From Paracidovorax wautersii (GTDB lineage Bacteria > Pseudomonadota > Gammaproteobacteria > Burkholderiales > Burkholderiaceae_C): a DNA stretch of 43,405 nt. The translations under genes were made by a program, and so were the position numbers. Below the pieces are notes generated by a model, which was not told where the DNA came from, did no database searches, and worked only from the letters and a program-made list of their open reading frames with translations. Shown here in pieces: positions 7,827-16,011 of this stretch (positions within the stretch are counted from its first letter, which is position 1; the number at the start of each line of letters is the position of its first letter). The stretch spans positions 1-43,405 of the forward strand of contig WNDQ01000034.1 in the NCBI GenBank assembly GCA_009912175.1, in the 5' to 3' direction.

Positions 7827-8542
7827 CCGCTTCAGCACCCGCCATGACGACCGCGCCAGGGCCACGCCACCGCCCCGCCGCGCGGCTGCTGGTGCTCTCG
7901 CCCGCGCAGCGCGTTCTGCTGTTCCATTTCTCCTTCCGCCAGGGCCCCTACCTGGGCCGCGACTTCTGGGTCACGCCCGGCGGCGGCCTGGAAGCCGGCG
8001 AAACCTTCGAGCAGGCCGCGCTGCGCGAACTGGCCGAGGAAATCGGCCCGGGCGACTACACACTCGGCGCCGAAGTGGCCCAGCGCGACTTCACCATGCT
8101 CATGCCCGACGGCGAACCGGTGCGCGCCGAAGAACGCTACTTCGTCGTGCGCCTGCCGCACGAGATCACGCCCTCGTCCGCCGGCTGGACAGCCGAGGAA
8201 CGCGGCAGCCTGCAAGCCCACCGCTGGTGGTCACGCGAAGCGAGTTTGCGCGTGACCCCATCCGACGCGAGGAGCGCAGGGGACCTGGGCCGCAGGCCCA
8301 GGCTGCGACTGCGGCGCGCCTTCTTTTGCTTCCTTTTCTTGGCAAGACAAGAAAAGGAAGTGCGCTGCCGGGCGCACTTCCCGGCCTACGGCGTGCGCCA
8401 GCACCAACAACACAAGCGCTGGCACAGCCTCAACAAAAACCGGCACGGCCTCCACAAAAGTCGCCTGAAGCTCCAGCCATCAACATCTGATTGCCAGCAC
8501 TTTCATCGCACGACCGCCCCCAAGATGCCACGCAACGCCTAG
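7823..8542 (+). CDS. Nudix hydrolase with a replaced C-terminus
   Basis: Nudix enzymes hydrolyse nucleoside diphosphates linked to another group. The Nudix box is complete: GGGLEAGETFEQAALRELAE followed by EIGPG, with the metal-binding REXXEE core at about residues 71-76. The first 135 or so residues, ending at QAHRWWSRE, look like a normal domain. The remaining 100 residues are low-complexity, basic and unlike any Nudix C-terminus because the frame reads through a GC-rich hairpin repeat (8229-8360) and the non-coding DNA after it to a stop at 8540. The normal last helix is therefore missing or replaced. The start overlaps the metallo-hydrolase stop. Function of the altered protein is uncertain; the substrate is unknown. 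Confidence 0.75.
   Translation: MTASAPAMTTAPGPRHRPAARLLVLSPAQRVLLFHFSFRQGPYLGRDFWVTPGGGLEAGETFEQAALRELAEEIGPGDYTLGAEVAQRDFTMLMPDGEPVRAEERYFVVRLPHEITPSSAGWTAEERGSLQAHRWWSREASLRVTPSDARSAGDLGRRPRLRLRRAFFCFLFLARQEKEVRCRAHFPAYGVRQHQQHKRWHSLNKNRHGLHKSRLKLQPSTSDCQHFHRTTAPKMPRNA
8229..8360. repeat. Three-hairpin palindromic repeat element
   Basis: Three perfect inverted repeats follow each other: 9-base arms GGTCACGCG/CGCGTGACC (8229-8257), 8-base arms CCTGGGCC/GGCCCAGG with a 3-base loop (8284-8302), and 12-base arms CTTCCTTTTCTT/AAGAAAAGGAAG with an 8-base loop (8329-8360). The last has no T-tract, so it is not a standard terminator. The module lies inside the open frame of the Nudix gene and appears to have displaced its natural 3' end. 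It resembles the short repeats spread through Comamonadaceae genomes (impression, not a search result). Confidence 0.65.
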
Positions 8543-8545
8543 CGC

Positions 8546-9541
8546 TCAGCCGGCCGTGCGCAGCGCAGTGCCGTCAAAGACAACCTCCGCGCTGGCCACC
8601 GCCAAAATGACCGGCCCAAAACTCGTGATATCCGGCAACGTCGCATTGTGGTGACCACGAATCTGCGCCCCACTGGCATGCGCCTTGTCGTGCGTGGTAT
8701 GCGCATCGGCAGCCAACACCACACGCAAGCCCAGGGCTGCCGCGCGGCGCACCGTGGTGTCCACGCAGAACTCGCTGGCATAGCCGCAGACCACCACCTC
8801 CTGCGTGCCCCAGCCGTCAAGCAGCGCCTGCAGATTCGTGCGCAGGAACGAGTCGGGTGTGGTCTTGCGCACGCGGCGATCGGTATCGGCGGCCTCCAGC
8901 CGCGGCGCCAGTTGCCAGCCCGGCGAGCCATGGACCAGCGCGCCGCTGGCGCTTTCATGCTGGATGAGCACCACCGGCACCCTCGCAAGCCGCGCGCGGG
9001 CGGCCAGCGCATTGATGCGCTCGAGCGTGGCGTCGGCCTCGTGCGGGCGCGGTGCCACGTCGAACAGGCCGTGCTGGACATCGATGACGAGGAGGGCTTG
9101 AGACATGGAGCAAACGGTATAGAGGACGGTGTTGGGCACCTGGCCCGATGTCGCGATCGCTCCAGCGTACACCCCCAACACACGCGCCCAGAAAGACAGT
9201 CCGCCCACATTGTCGAGGCGAACCCGGACGCCCCAACGGCCGGGGTGCTTGCGCAAAAGAGCATGGACCGCATCGCGCGCCCAACCACGCCCCCTCACAC
9301 CCGGAACGACATAGAACTCTGCCAATTCGAAGTCATGGACAGTACCCGGCTCTCTGACCAAAGCGAACCCAATGGGCTCGTCCGCATGCCAAAGAAGGTA
9401 GGGATACCGGGAGGGCTCGTCCCAGTACCGTTGCAAATAGGGATAGGGCCCGTCCACCCCCAACTCGTTCAAATAGGATGGCAACAACGCGGCAATGATG
9501 TGTCGGTCGCCCCATCGCGCCAACAAGACATCCACAGGCAT
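8546..9541 (-). CDS. GNAT acetyltransferase fused in frame to an isochorismatase-family hydrolase
   Basis: One uninterrupted 331-codon frame encodes two domains. Residues 1-145 are a GNAT N-acetyltransferase, with the acetyl-CoA loop VVPGVRGRGWARDAV at 78-92 and the late motif VRLDNVGGLSFWARVLG. Residues 146-331 are a cysteine hydrolase of the isochorismatase type, starting MSQALLVIDVQHGLFDVAP, with triad Asp154, Lys226 and Cys259 (GYASEFCVDTTVRRA). The internal Met146 (9106) is where stand-alone isochorismatases usually begin, but no ribosome-binding sequence precedes it, so the second domain is probably made as part of the fusion. It could alternatively be two genes whose separating stop was lost. 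Substrates of both domains are unknown. It is convergent with the Nudix gene, 3 bases apart. Confidence 0.75.
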   Translation of the reverse strand: MPVDVLLARWGDRHIIAALLPSYLNELGVDGPYPYLQRYWDEPSRYPYLLWHADEPIGFALVREPGTVHDFELAEFYVVPGVRGRGWARDAVHALLRKHPGRWGVRVRLDNVGGLSFWARVLGVYAGAIATSGQVPNTVLYTVCSMSQALLVIDVQHGLFDVAPRPHEADATLERINALAARARLARVPVVLIQHESASGALVHGSPGWQLAPRLEAADTDRRVRKTTPDSFLRTNLQALLDGWGTQEVVVCGYASEFCVDTTVRRAAALGLRVVLAADAHTTHDKAHASGAQIRGHHNATLPDITSFGPVILAVASAEVVFDGTALRTAG

Positions 9542-9679
9542 ATGGCTTGCACTCCACTGGAGCGGCCAGTCTATGCAGCGGGCGACTCCGGTAGATCAGA
9601 ACATTCCGTCATAAGCATCTGATTGCCCAACCCCTGCTTCTTGACCAGAATCCAGCCGCTCAACTTCGACTGGATTTCC

Positions 9680-11176
9680 GTGCTCAACCGACGCCACCTT
9701 CTTGCCAGCGCCGCCGCGGCGACTGCCCTTCCCTTCACGCCGGCGCTGCAGGCCCAGCCGCGCGGCAAGGACACGCTCGTCGTCGGGCTGGTGCTGGAGC
9801 CGGCGGGCCTGGACCCGACTGCCAAGGCCGGTGCGGAGATTGCCGAGGTCGTGCTCTACAACGTGTTCGAGACGCTCACCAAGATCCAGTCCGACGGCAG
9901 CGTCGCGCCGCTGCTGGCCGAGCGCTGGGAGGTCTCGCCCGACCGCCGGACCTACACCTTCCACCTGCGCCGCGACGCGCGTTTTCACAATGGCCAGCCC
10001 TTCAACGCGCAGGCCGTGAAGTTCTCTTTCGACCGCGCCAAGGCCGAGGACAGCACCAACAAGGACCGGCCGCTTTTTGCACAACTGAGCACCGAAGTGG
10101 CCGGCGATTACACGGTCACCGTGACGAGCCAGACGCCCGAGCCCAACCTGCCCTTTCTGCTGGGCCAGGCCTCGGCCATCGTCGTCGAACCGGCCAGCGC
10201 CGCGGGCAACGCCACGGCGCCCGTGGGCACCGGCCCTTACCAATTGCAGGCCTGGAACAAGGGCGCCTCGGTGGTGCTGGCCAAGTGGGACGGCTGGCGC
10301 GAGGCGGGCCGCGTGGCGCTGCGCCGTGTGACCTTCCGCATCATCTCGGACCCGGCCGCACAGACGGCGGCGCTGCTGGCCGGCGACATCGATCTGTTCC
10401 CGCACGCCTCGGTCTGGCGGGCGCTGTCGCAGTTCCAGGGCGACGGCCGTTTCCAGGTGGTCTTCAACGCGTCGCTGGGCAAGACCATCCTGGCGATCAA
10501 CCAGCGCCGCCAGCCGCTGGGCGACGTGCGTGTGCGCCGCGCGATCCAGGCGGCGATCGACCGCAAGGCCGTCATCGAAGCGGCCTCCGAAGGCCATGGC
10601 GTGCCGATCGGCAGCCACTACGTGCCCGGCCTGCCCGGCTACGTGGACACCACGGGCCTGAACCCCTACGACCCGGCCAAGGCGCGCCAGCTGCTGGCCG
10701 AAGCGGGTGTGAAAACGCCGCTGGCGCTGTCGCTGGTGCTGCCGCCTCCGGCCTATGCGCGCCAGGGCGGCGAGGTGATCGCGGCCCAACTGGCCCAGGT
10801 CGGCATCCGGGCGCAACTGCAGAACGTGGAGTGGGCGCAGTGGATCGGCAACGTCTACGGCGGCGCGCGCAACTACGACCTGACGATGATCCTGCACGTC
10901 GAGCCCTTCGACCTGGGCAACTACGCCAAGCCGGACTACTACTGGGGCTACCGCTCCGCGCGTTTTGATGCGCTCTACGAACGCACCCGCAGCGCACCCA
11001 CCGATGCCGAACGCCTGCGCGCCCTGGCCGATGCCCAGCGCCTGCTGGCCGACGACGCGGCCAACGGTTTCCTGTACCAGCCGCAGTTCGTCACCGTCGC
11101 CGCGCGCGGGCTGCGCGGCCTGTGGAAGGACGCGCCGATCTTCGCCAACGACCTGAGCGCGCTGGCCTGGGGTTGA
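9680..11176 (+). CDS. ABC transporter solute-binding protein, peptide/nickel (family 5) type
   Basis: This is a periplasmic receptor of the DppA/OppA class. The N-terminus LNRRHLLASAAAATALPF has a twin-arginine motif followed by a hydrophobic stretch and a likely cleavage after LQAQ, so Tat export is expected. The mature part shows family 5 hallmarks: VLEPAGLDPTAKAGAEI, VVLYNVFETLTKIQSDG, LAERWEVSPDRRTYTFHLR, GTGPYQLQAW and LNPYDPAKARQLLAEAG. GTG 9680 is chosen as start because it gives the normal short Tat leader; a TTG at 9623 would add 19 residues. No ribosome-binding site is strong at either. No permease or ATPase gene lies beside it, so its partners are elsewhere. The ligand is not predictable. 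Confidence 0.85.
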   Translation: MLNRRHLLASAAAATALPFTPALQAQPRGKDTLVVGLVLEPAGLDPTAKAGAEIAEVVLYNVFETLTKIQSDGSVAPLLAERWEVSPDRRTYTFHLRRDARFHNGQPFNAQAVKFSFDRAKAEDSTNKDRPLFAQLSTEVAGDYTVTVTSQTPEPNLPFLLGQASAIVVEPASAAGNATAPVGTGPYQLQAWNKGASVVLAKWDGWREAGRVALRRVTFRIISDPAAQTAALLAGDIDLFPHASVWRALSQFQGDGRFQVVFNASLGKTILAINQRRQPLGDVRVRRAIQAAIDRKAVIEAASEGHGVPIGSHYVPGLPGYVDTTGLNPYDPAKARQLLAEAGVKTPLALSLVLPPPAYARQGGEVIAAQLAQVGIRAQLQNVEWAQWIGNVYGGARNYDLTMILHVEPFDLGNYAKPDYYWGYRSARFDALYERTRSAPTDAERLRALADAQRLLADDAANGFLYQPQFVTVAARGLRGLWKDAPIFANDLSALAWG

Positions 11177-11185
11177 TGTGAATGG

Positions 11186-12165
11186 TCAGGCCCAGGCCGG
11201 CAACACCGTCTGCTTGAGCTCGGCACGCAGCGCGTCGTAGTCAGGCATGACCGAGGCCACGGTTTGCCAGAAGCGTGGGCTGTGGTCCATCACGCGCAGG
11301 TGGCTCAGCTCGTGCGCCACCACGTAGTCGATGACGGGCAGGCGAAAGTGCAGCAGGCGCCAGTTCAGCCGGATGTGGCCGTCGCTGGTGGCGCTGCCCC
11401 AGCGGGTGCGCGCGTTGGTCAGCGCCAGGCGCGTCCAGCGCACGCCCAGCGGGCTGGCGTAGACGGCCAGGCGCTGCTCGAACAGGCTGCGCGCCTGGTG
11501 CTGCAGCCAGGCCGCGACGAGCTTGCACAGATCGTCGGCGTGGGCGCTGGGCGGCAGGCCGACCCAGAGCGTGGCGGCGTCGGCCTCATCGGACTCGCTC
11601 GCCGGCTCCTGCAGCCGCACGCCGATGCGGTCGCGCCCGAGCCGGAAGATGACCACGGGCGCGGCCAGCGGGCCCGCGCCCAGGCGCCGGCCCAGGTAGG
11701 GCAGCTCGGCGCCGTCGGCCCAGACGATGCGCGCGGCCGCCTGGCTGGCCTGACGCTGGCCGGCTTCGCCGAGCTTGCGCAGGATCCAGTCGGCCTTCTC
11801 GCGCAGGGCGCTTTCGACGTCGGCGATCACGGCCCAGCGCGGCGCGCGCACGGTCCCTGGGCATCGACCAGGAAACCGATGGTGCGCCGGCGCGCGCGCA
11901 CAAAGGCGTAGGCCACCGGCTGGCCGTCCAGCGCGATGCGGCGGTTGGCCTGCGGGTGGACCGGGTACGGCGCCGCCGCGGGCGGTGCGGCGGGGGGCGG
12001 CACGCTGGCGGTGGGTGTCGGGGGGAACGTGGCCGGCGTGACAGACGCCGTGGGCGCCTGATCGGCAATGGCCGGATCGGGCGCGGCGGGCGCACGGCGA
12101 TCGAACAGGTCGAGCACCATCTGCAGCGCCGAGGCGCCGGGCGGCTGGAGGCGGCGATGGGCCAT
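11186..12165 (-). pseudogene. YgjP-like (DUF45) zinc metallopeptidase, frameshifted
   Basis: The distal part, 11186-11851, carries the catalytic zinc motif HELSH in YVVAHELSHLRVMDHSPRFW, together with LTNARTRWGSATSDGHIRLN, both diagnostic of the YgjP family. The N-terminal part, from ATG 12165, has a proline/alanine-rich stretch (about residues 35-68) and then RRTIGFLVDAQG. The two parts lie in different frames; the switch is at about 11851-11856, where VDAQG should run into VRAPRW, and one base (or 4) is missing. Such proteins act in the cytoplasm on unknown targets. It is the last gene of the glyQ-glyS-gmhB-plsC cluster, 26 bases after plsC. A sequencing error in a GC-rich stretch is an alternative to true inactivation. 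Confidence 0.8.
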
Positions 12166-12191
12166 GGGCGAAGACCGGGGCGCGCGGCGCC

Positions 12192-12923
12192 TCAGCGATA
12201 GGCCTCGGGGTCGAGGCGGCGGGTTTCGGCCTCGATCCAGGCTTCGACTTCGTCCATCAGCTCGTCGGGCTGGCGGCCGGCCGGCAGGATCGCCGGGCCG
12301 ATCGAGAACTCGACCGTGCCCGCGTGCTTGACGAAACCGCGTGCCGGCCAGCAGCGGCCGGTGGTCAGGGCCATGGGGTAGATGGGCGTGTTGGTCTGGA
12401 TCGCCAGGCGTGTGCCGCCGCTTTTGTAGCGGCCCTTCTGGCCGCGCGCCACACGCGTTCCCTCGGGGAACATGATGACGATCAGCCCTTTGTCGAGCAA
12501 CTGCTTGCCCTGCTTGGCGACCTTCAGAAAGGCTTGCGCGCCCTGCTGGCGGTCGATGTGCACCATGTCGAGCCGGCCCAGCGCCCAGCCGAAGAAGGGA
12601 ATGCGCAGCAGCTCGCGCTTGAACACATAGGCCACGGTGCGCGACTGGATCACCGGCAGCACGATGGTTTCATAGGCCGACTGGTGCTTGGCCAGCAGGA
12701 TGGCCGGCGCGGGCGCGGCCGGCAGGTTCTCCAGGCCGTGCACGCGGATGCGCACGCCCAGGATCACCTCGGTGCCCCAGCGCACCAGCGCGTTCCAGAC
12801 GATGGTCAGGCGGTAGAGCGGCTCGCCGCGCAGGAAGATCGAGGCGATCATCACCACGATGGCCCACGGAATGACGGTCACGACGAGCCAGAGGAAATGC
12901 AGGACGGAGCGGAAAAATGCCAT
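12192..12923 (-). CDS. plsC: 1-acyl-sn-glycerol-3-phosphate acyltransferase
   Basis: This membrane enzyme adds the second fatty acyl chain to lysophosphatidate, making phosphatidate. The 243-residue protein has a hydrophobic N-terminus (SVLHFLWLVVTVIPWAIVV, then VMIASIFL) for membrane attachment. The catalytic block reads LLAKHQSAYET, that is His followed by four residues and Glu rather than the textbook Asp. The substrate-binding motif MFPEGTR is intact, followed by GRYKSGGTRLA and IYPMALTTG. It lies 49 bases after gmhB and before the YgjP-like gene on the same strand, an arrangement typical of betaproteobacteria. Confidence 0.93.
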   Translation of the reverse strand: MAFFRSVLHFLWLVVTVIPWAIVVMIASIFLRGEPLYRLTIVWNALVRWGTEVILGVRIRVHGLENLPAAPAPAILLAKHQSAYETIVLPVIQSRTVAYVFKRELLRIPFFGWALGRLDMVHIDRQQGAQAFLKVAKQGKQLLDKGLIVIMFPEGTRVARGQKGRYKSGGTRLAIQTNTPIYPMALTTGRCWPARGFVKHAGTVEFSIGPAILPAGRQPDELMDEVEAWIEAETRRLDPEAYR

Positions 12924-12972
12924 GGTCGAGAGTCGGGCGCGAAGCCGGTTCGAGAAAAAAGAAACCGTGCCG

Positions 12973-13602
12973 TCAGGCCGGCAGGGCTGTGGAAGCGGTT
13001 GAAGAAGAAGCGAGCGGGCCCGGCGCCGCCGCGCCCTCCTGGTCCAGCAGGGCCTGCACGAAGGCCGCCAGGTCGCGGTGCACGGTCACGCCAACGGGCC
13101 AGTGCGCGGGCAACTGGCCGTCGGGGCCGGTCTGACTGCCGGCGATGCCGCTGAGCACCAGGTGCGGCGCGCAGCCCGCGGCGATCGCGGCCTGGATGTC
13201 TTCGAGCGAATCGCCGACCGCGGGCACGTCCTTGAGCGAGGCGATGCCGTAGCGCTGGGCCACGCACTGCGCCAGGCCCGGGCTCGGCTTGCGGCAGCGG
13301 CAGTTCTCGGCCGGACTGTGCGGGCAGAAGAACACCGCCTCGATGCGGCCGCCGGCCTCGCCCACGCAGGCGTGCATGCGGCTGTGGATGGCGTGCAGCG
13401 TGTCCACGCCGAACAGCCCGCGCCCCAGGCCCGGCTGGTTGGTGGTCACCACCACCCGCCAGCCTGCCTGGTTCAGCCGCGCCACGGCCGCCATGGCGCC
13501 CGGCAGCGGCTGCCATTCGTCAGGCGACTGCACGCCGTTTTCCACGTCGACATTGAGGGTGCCGTCACTGGACACGATGACGAGCTTGGGGGCAACAGAC
13601 AT
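12973..13602 (-). CDS. gmhB: D-glycero-beta-D-manno-heptose 1,7-bisphosphate 7-phosphatase, HAD family
   Basis: GmhB removes the 7-phosphate during synthesis of the ADP-heptose used for the lipopolysaccharide core. The 209-residue protein has the family layout: GWRVVVTTNQPGLGRGLF, the zinc loop CPHSPAENCRCRKPSPGL (Cys-x-His...Cys-x-Cys) and VGDSLEDIQAAIAAG for the last HAD motif. The first HAD motif is odd: IVSSDGTLN stands where DRDGVIN is usual, so the aspartate nucleophile is replaced by serine while the second aspartate remains. The start at 13602 places this motif at the usual N-terminal position. The C-terminus ends in a low-complexity Ser/Ala stretch. It lies between glyS and plsC. Activity is doubtful unless this lineage uses a variant mechanism. 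Confidence 0.85.
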   Translation of the reverse strand: MSVAPKLVIVSSDGTLNVDVENGVQSPDEWQPLPGAMAAVARLNQAGWRVVVTTNQPGLGRGLFGVDTLHAIHSRMHACVGEAGGRIEAVFFCPHSPAENCRCRKPSPGLAQCVAQRYGIASLKDVPAVGDSLEDIQAAIAAGCAPHLVLSGIAGSQTGPDGQLPAHWPVGVTVHRDLAAFVQALLDQEGAAAPGPLASSSTASTALPA

Positions 13603-13749
13603 GGCGGATCTCCCGGAAACGGCTGGCGCCTGCGCTACTTCAGCGCCCGCGCTCGCCCAGTATCGATGATCCACGGAACGGCACGCCCTGCGCCGCGCGT
13701 GAAACACCCACGGCCCATCCCGGTGACAGCGTGGCCGGGCTTGGCCCGG

Positions 13750-13803
13750 TCGGGGCTATCGCCCCCTTGGGGGGGAGGCGCCGCAGGCGCTTCGGGGGGG
13801 ATC
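13750..13803. repeat. GC-rich hairpin repeat between glyS and gmhB
   Basis: The 204-base gap between gmhB and glyS holds a run with CCCCC-TT-GGGGG (13762-13773) and GCGCC-GCA-GGCGC (13778-13790) followed by another G-run. This is the form of a short dispersed repeat found between genes in Comamonadaceae. It lies just downstream of the glyS stop and could weaken read-through into gmhB, but has no T-tract. Confidence 0.5.
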
Positions 13804-13806
13804 ATG

Positions 13807-15939
13807 TCAGGCCAGGCGGGACAGGTCGGCGACCTGGCTCATGTGCCACTGCAGGCCCGTCAGCAGGGCCAGGCGCTGCTGGCGCAGCACGGCGTCATCG
13901 GCCATCACCATCACGTCCTTGAAGAAGGCATCGACCGCCTGGTGCAGCGTGGCCACCAGCTTGAGCTGGCCGTTGTAGTCGCCGGCGGCCAGGCGCTGCT
14001 CGACCTGCGGGCGCAGCGCCGTCATGGCGTCGAACAGCGCGATCTCGGCCGGGGCCTGCAGCAGGCTGCGCGTGGGCTGCGTGCCGGCCTGGATCTCGGC
14101 GGCGTTCTTCTTGAGGATGTTGGTGACACGTTTGTTGGCCTCGGCCAGCGCGGCGGCCTCGGGCAGTGCGGCGAAGGCGCGCACGGCGTCCAGGCGCTGC
14201 TGCACTTCGGCCAGGCGCTGCGGGCGCAGCGCGAGCACAGCGTCGACCTCTTGCGCGCGGTAGCCCTGCTCGCGCAGGCTGCCGGCCAGGCGGTCGTCGA
14301 TGAAGTCGGCCAGGGCCGCACCCGCGTCGGTGAAGGCGGTGCCGGCCGGAATGCGCGACTCGAAGGCGGCAAAGGCGGTGGCCAGCAGCCAGTCCAGCGC
14401 CAGTGGCGAGCGCTGCTCGGACAGGATGCGGATCACGCCCAGCGCATGGCGGCGCAGCGCGAACGGGTCCTTGTCGCCGGTGGGCAGGTTGCCGATGCCG
14501 AACATGCCGGCCAGGGTTTCGAGCTTGTCGGCCAGCGCGGCCACGGCACCGACGTCGTTGCGCGGCAGCGTGTCGCCCGCGAAGCGCGGCTTGTAGTGGT
14601 CCTCGATGGCCTCGGCCACCTCGACGGGCAGGCCGTCGTGGCGCGCGTAGTAGCCGCCCATCACGCCCTGCAGCTCGGGGAATTCGCCCACCATGTCGGT
14701 CAGCAGGTCAGCCTTGGCGAGCTGGCAGGCCAAATCGGCGGCGGAAGCCAGCGCGTCATTGTCGAGCTGCGTGCCGATGGCGCGCGCAATGGCGCGCACG
14801 CGTTCGATGCGGTCGCCCTGCGTGCCCAGCTTGTTGTGATAGACCACCTTGGCCAGGCCCGGCACACGGTCGGCCAGGGTCTTCTTGCGGTCCTGGTCGA
14901 AGAAGAACTTGGCGTCGGCCAGGCGCGGGCGCACCACACGCTCGTTGCCGCCGACCACGGCGCTCGGGTCGTCGGGGCTGATGTTGCTGACCACCAGGAA
15001 CTGGTGCGTGAGCCGGCCCTGCGCGTCGAGCAGCGGGAAGTACTTCTGGTTGGCCTTCATGGTCAGGATCAGGCATTCCTGCGGCACGTCGAGGAATTCC
15101 TTCTCGAACTGGCAGACCAGCACGTTGGGGCGCTCGACCAGCGCGGTGACCTCGTCGAGCAGCGCCTCGTCGCGGATCGGCTGCACGCCGCCGCCCACGC
15201 GCGCGGCCGCGGCCTGGAGCTGGCGCTCGATCTCGGCGCGGCGCTCGGCGAAGCTGGCGATCACGGCGCCTTCGTCGCGCAGCTGCTGCGCATAGCTGTC
15301 GGCATCGTTCAGCACGACCGGGTCGGCCAGGGCCTCGAAGCGGTGGCCGTGCGTGTGGTTGTTGGCCGTCAGGCCCAGCGCGCCCACGCTCAGCAGCACT
15401 TCACGGCCATGCAGCGCGACCAGGTTGTGCGCGGGGCGCACGAAGTTCACGCTGGTCCAGCCGTCGGCCAACTGGTAGTTCATGACCTTGGGGATGGGCA
15501 GCTTGGCGATGGCTTCGTCCAGCGCTTTCTGCAGGCCGTCGGCCAGGGTGGCGCCGGGAACCGTGTGGTCGTGGAACAGCGCCTCGGCCTTGCCCTCGCC
15601 TTCGCGGCGCAAGGTGGCCACGGCAGCCGCATCGGCGCCCACGGCGGCCAGCTTCTTGAGCAGCGCGGGCGTGGCGTTGCCGGCCGCGTCCAGGCCGACG
15701 CTGGCGGGCATGAGCTTGACCGAGGCGGCCTTGTCGGCGGCGCGCGGCAGCACTTCGGTGATGTGCGCGGCCAAGCGGCGCGGCGAGGCGTAGGCGGTGG
15801 GGCGCGAGTCGGCGGCGGTCAGGCCCTGCGCCTTGAGTTGCTCGAACAGCACGCCGGCAAAGGCGTCGCCCAGCTTGCGCAGCGCCTTGGGCGGCAGTTC
15901 CTCGACAAACAGTTCAACCAGCAGATTGGGATGCGTCAT
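13807..15939 (-). CDS. glyS: Glycine--tRNA ligase beta subunit
   Basis: GlyS is the large subunit of the bacterial alpha2beta2 glycyl-tRNA synthetase; it binds and positions tRNA-Gly. The 710-residue product begins LLVELFVEELPPKALRKLG, the standard N-terminus, and carries the expected GHRFEALADPVVLNDADSY, ECLILTMKANQKYFPLLD, FFFDQDRKKTLADRV and FGIGNLPTGDKDPFALRRHA blocks; the last is the conserved Asp-rich region of the HD-like domain. Length and order match the family without gaps. It follows glyQ on the same strand with a 72-base gap and heads into gmhB. Confidence 0.97.
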   Translation of the reverse strand: MTHPNLLVELFVEELPPKALRKLGDAFAGVLFEQLKAQGLTAADSRPTAYASPRRLAAHITEVLPRAADKAASVKLMPASVGLDAAGNATPALLKKLAAVGADAAAVATLRREGEGKAEALFHDHTVPGATLADGLQKALDEAIAKLPIPKVMNYQLADGWTSVNFVRPAHNLVALHGREVLLSVGALGLTANNHTHGHRFEALADPVVLNDADSYAQQLRDEGAVIASFAERRAEIERQLQAAAARVGGGVQPIRDEALLDEVTALVERPNVLVCQFEKEFLDVPQECLILTMKANQKYFPLLDAQGRLTHQFLVVSNISPDDPSAVVGGNERVVRPRLADAKFFFDQDRKKTLADRVPGLAKVVYHNKLGTQGDRIERVRAIARAIGTQLDNDALASAADLACQLAKADLLTDMVGEFPELQGVMGGYYARHDGLPVEVAEAIEDHYKPRFAGDTLPRNDVGAVAALADKLETLAGMFGIGNLPTGDKDPFALRRHALGVIRILSEQRSPLALDWLLATAFAAFESRIPAGTAFTDAGAALADFIDDRLAGSLREQGYRAQEVDAVLALRPQRLAEVQQRLDAVRAFAALPEAAALAEANKRVTNILKKNAAEIQAGTQPTRSLLQAPAEIALFDAMTALRPQVEQRLAAGDYNGQLKLVATLHQAVDAFFKDVMVMADDAVLRQQRLALLTGLQWHMSQVADLSRLA

Positions 15940-16011
15940 GATGAATCTTGTGGGGCCGCGCCCGCCTCTGGTGCGGTGCGCCGGCCGGTGGACCTTGTTA
16001 CTCGGCTGCCC

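Noticed and set aside
8329-8360. Rho-independent terminator for the Nudix gene
   Set aside because: The 12-base stem is perfect but no T-run follows, and the stem is made of A/T-rich arms. It belongs to the repeat module instead.
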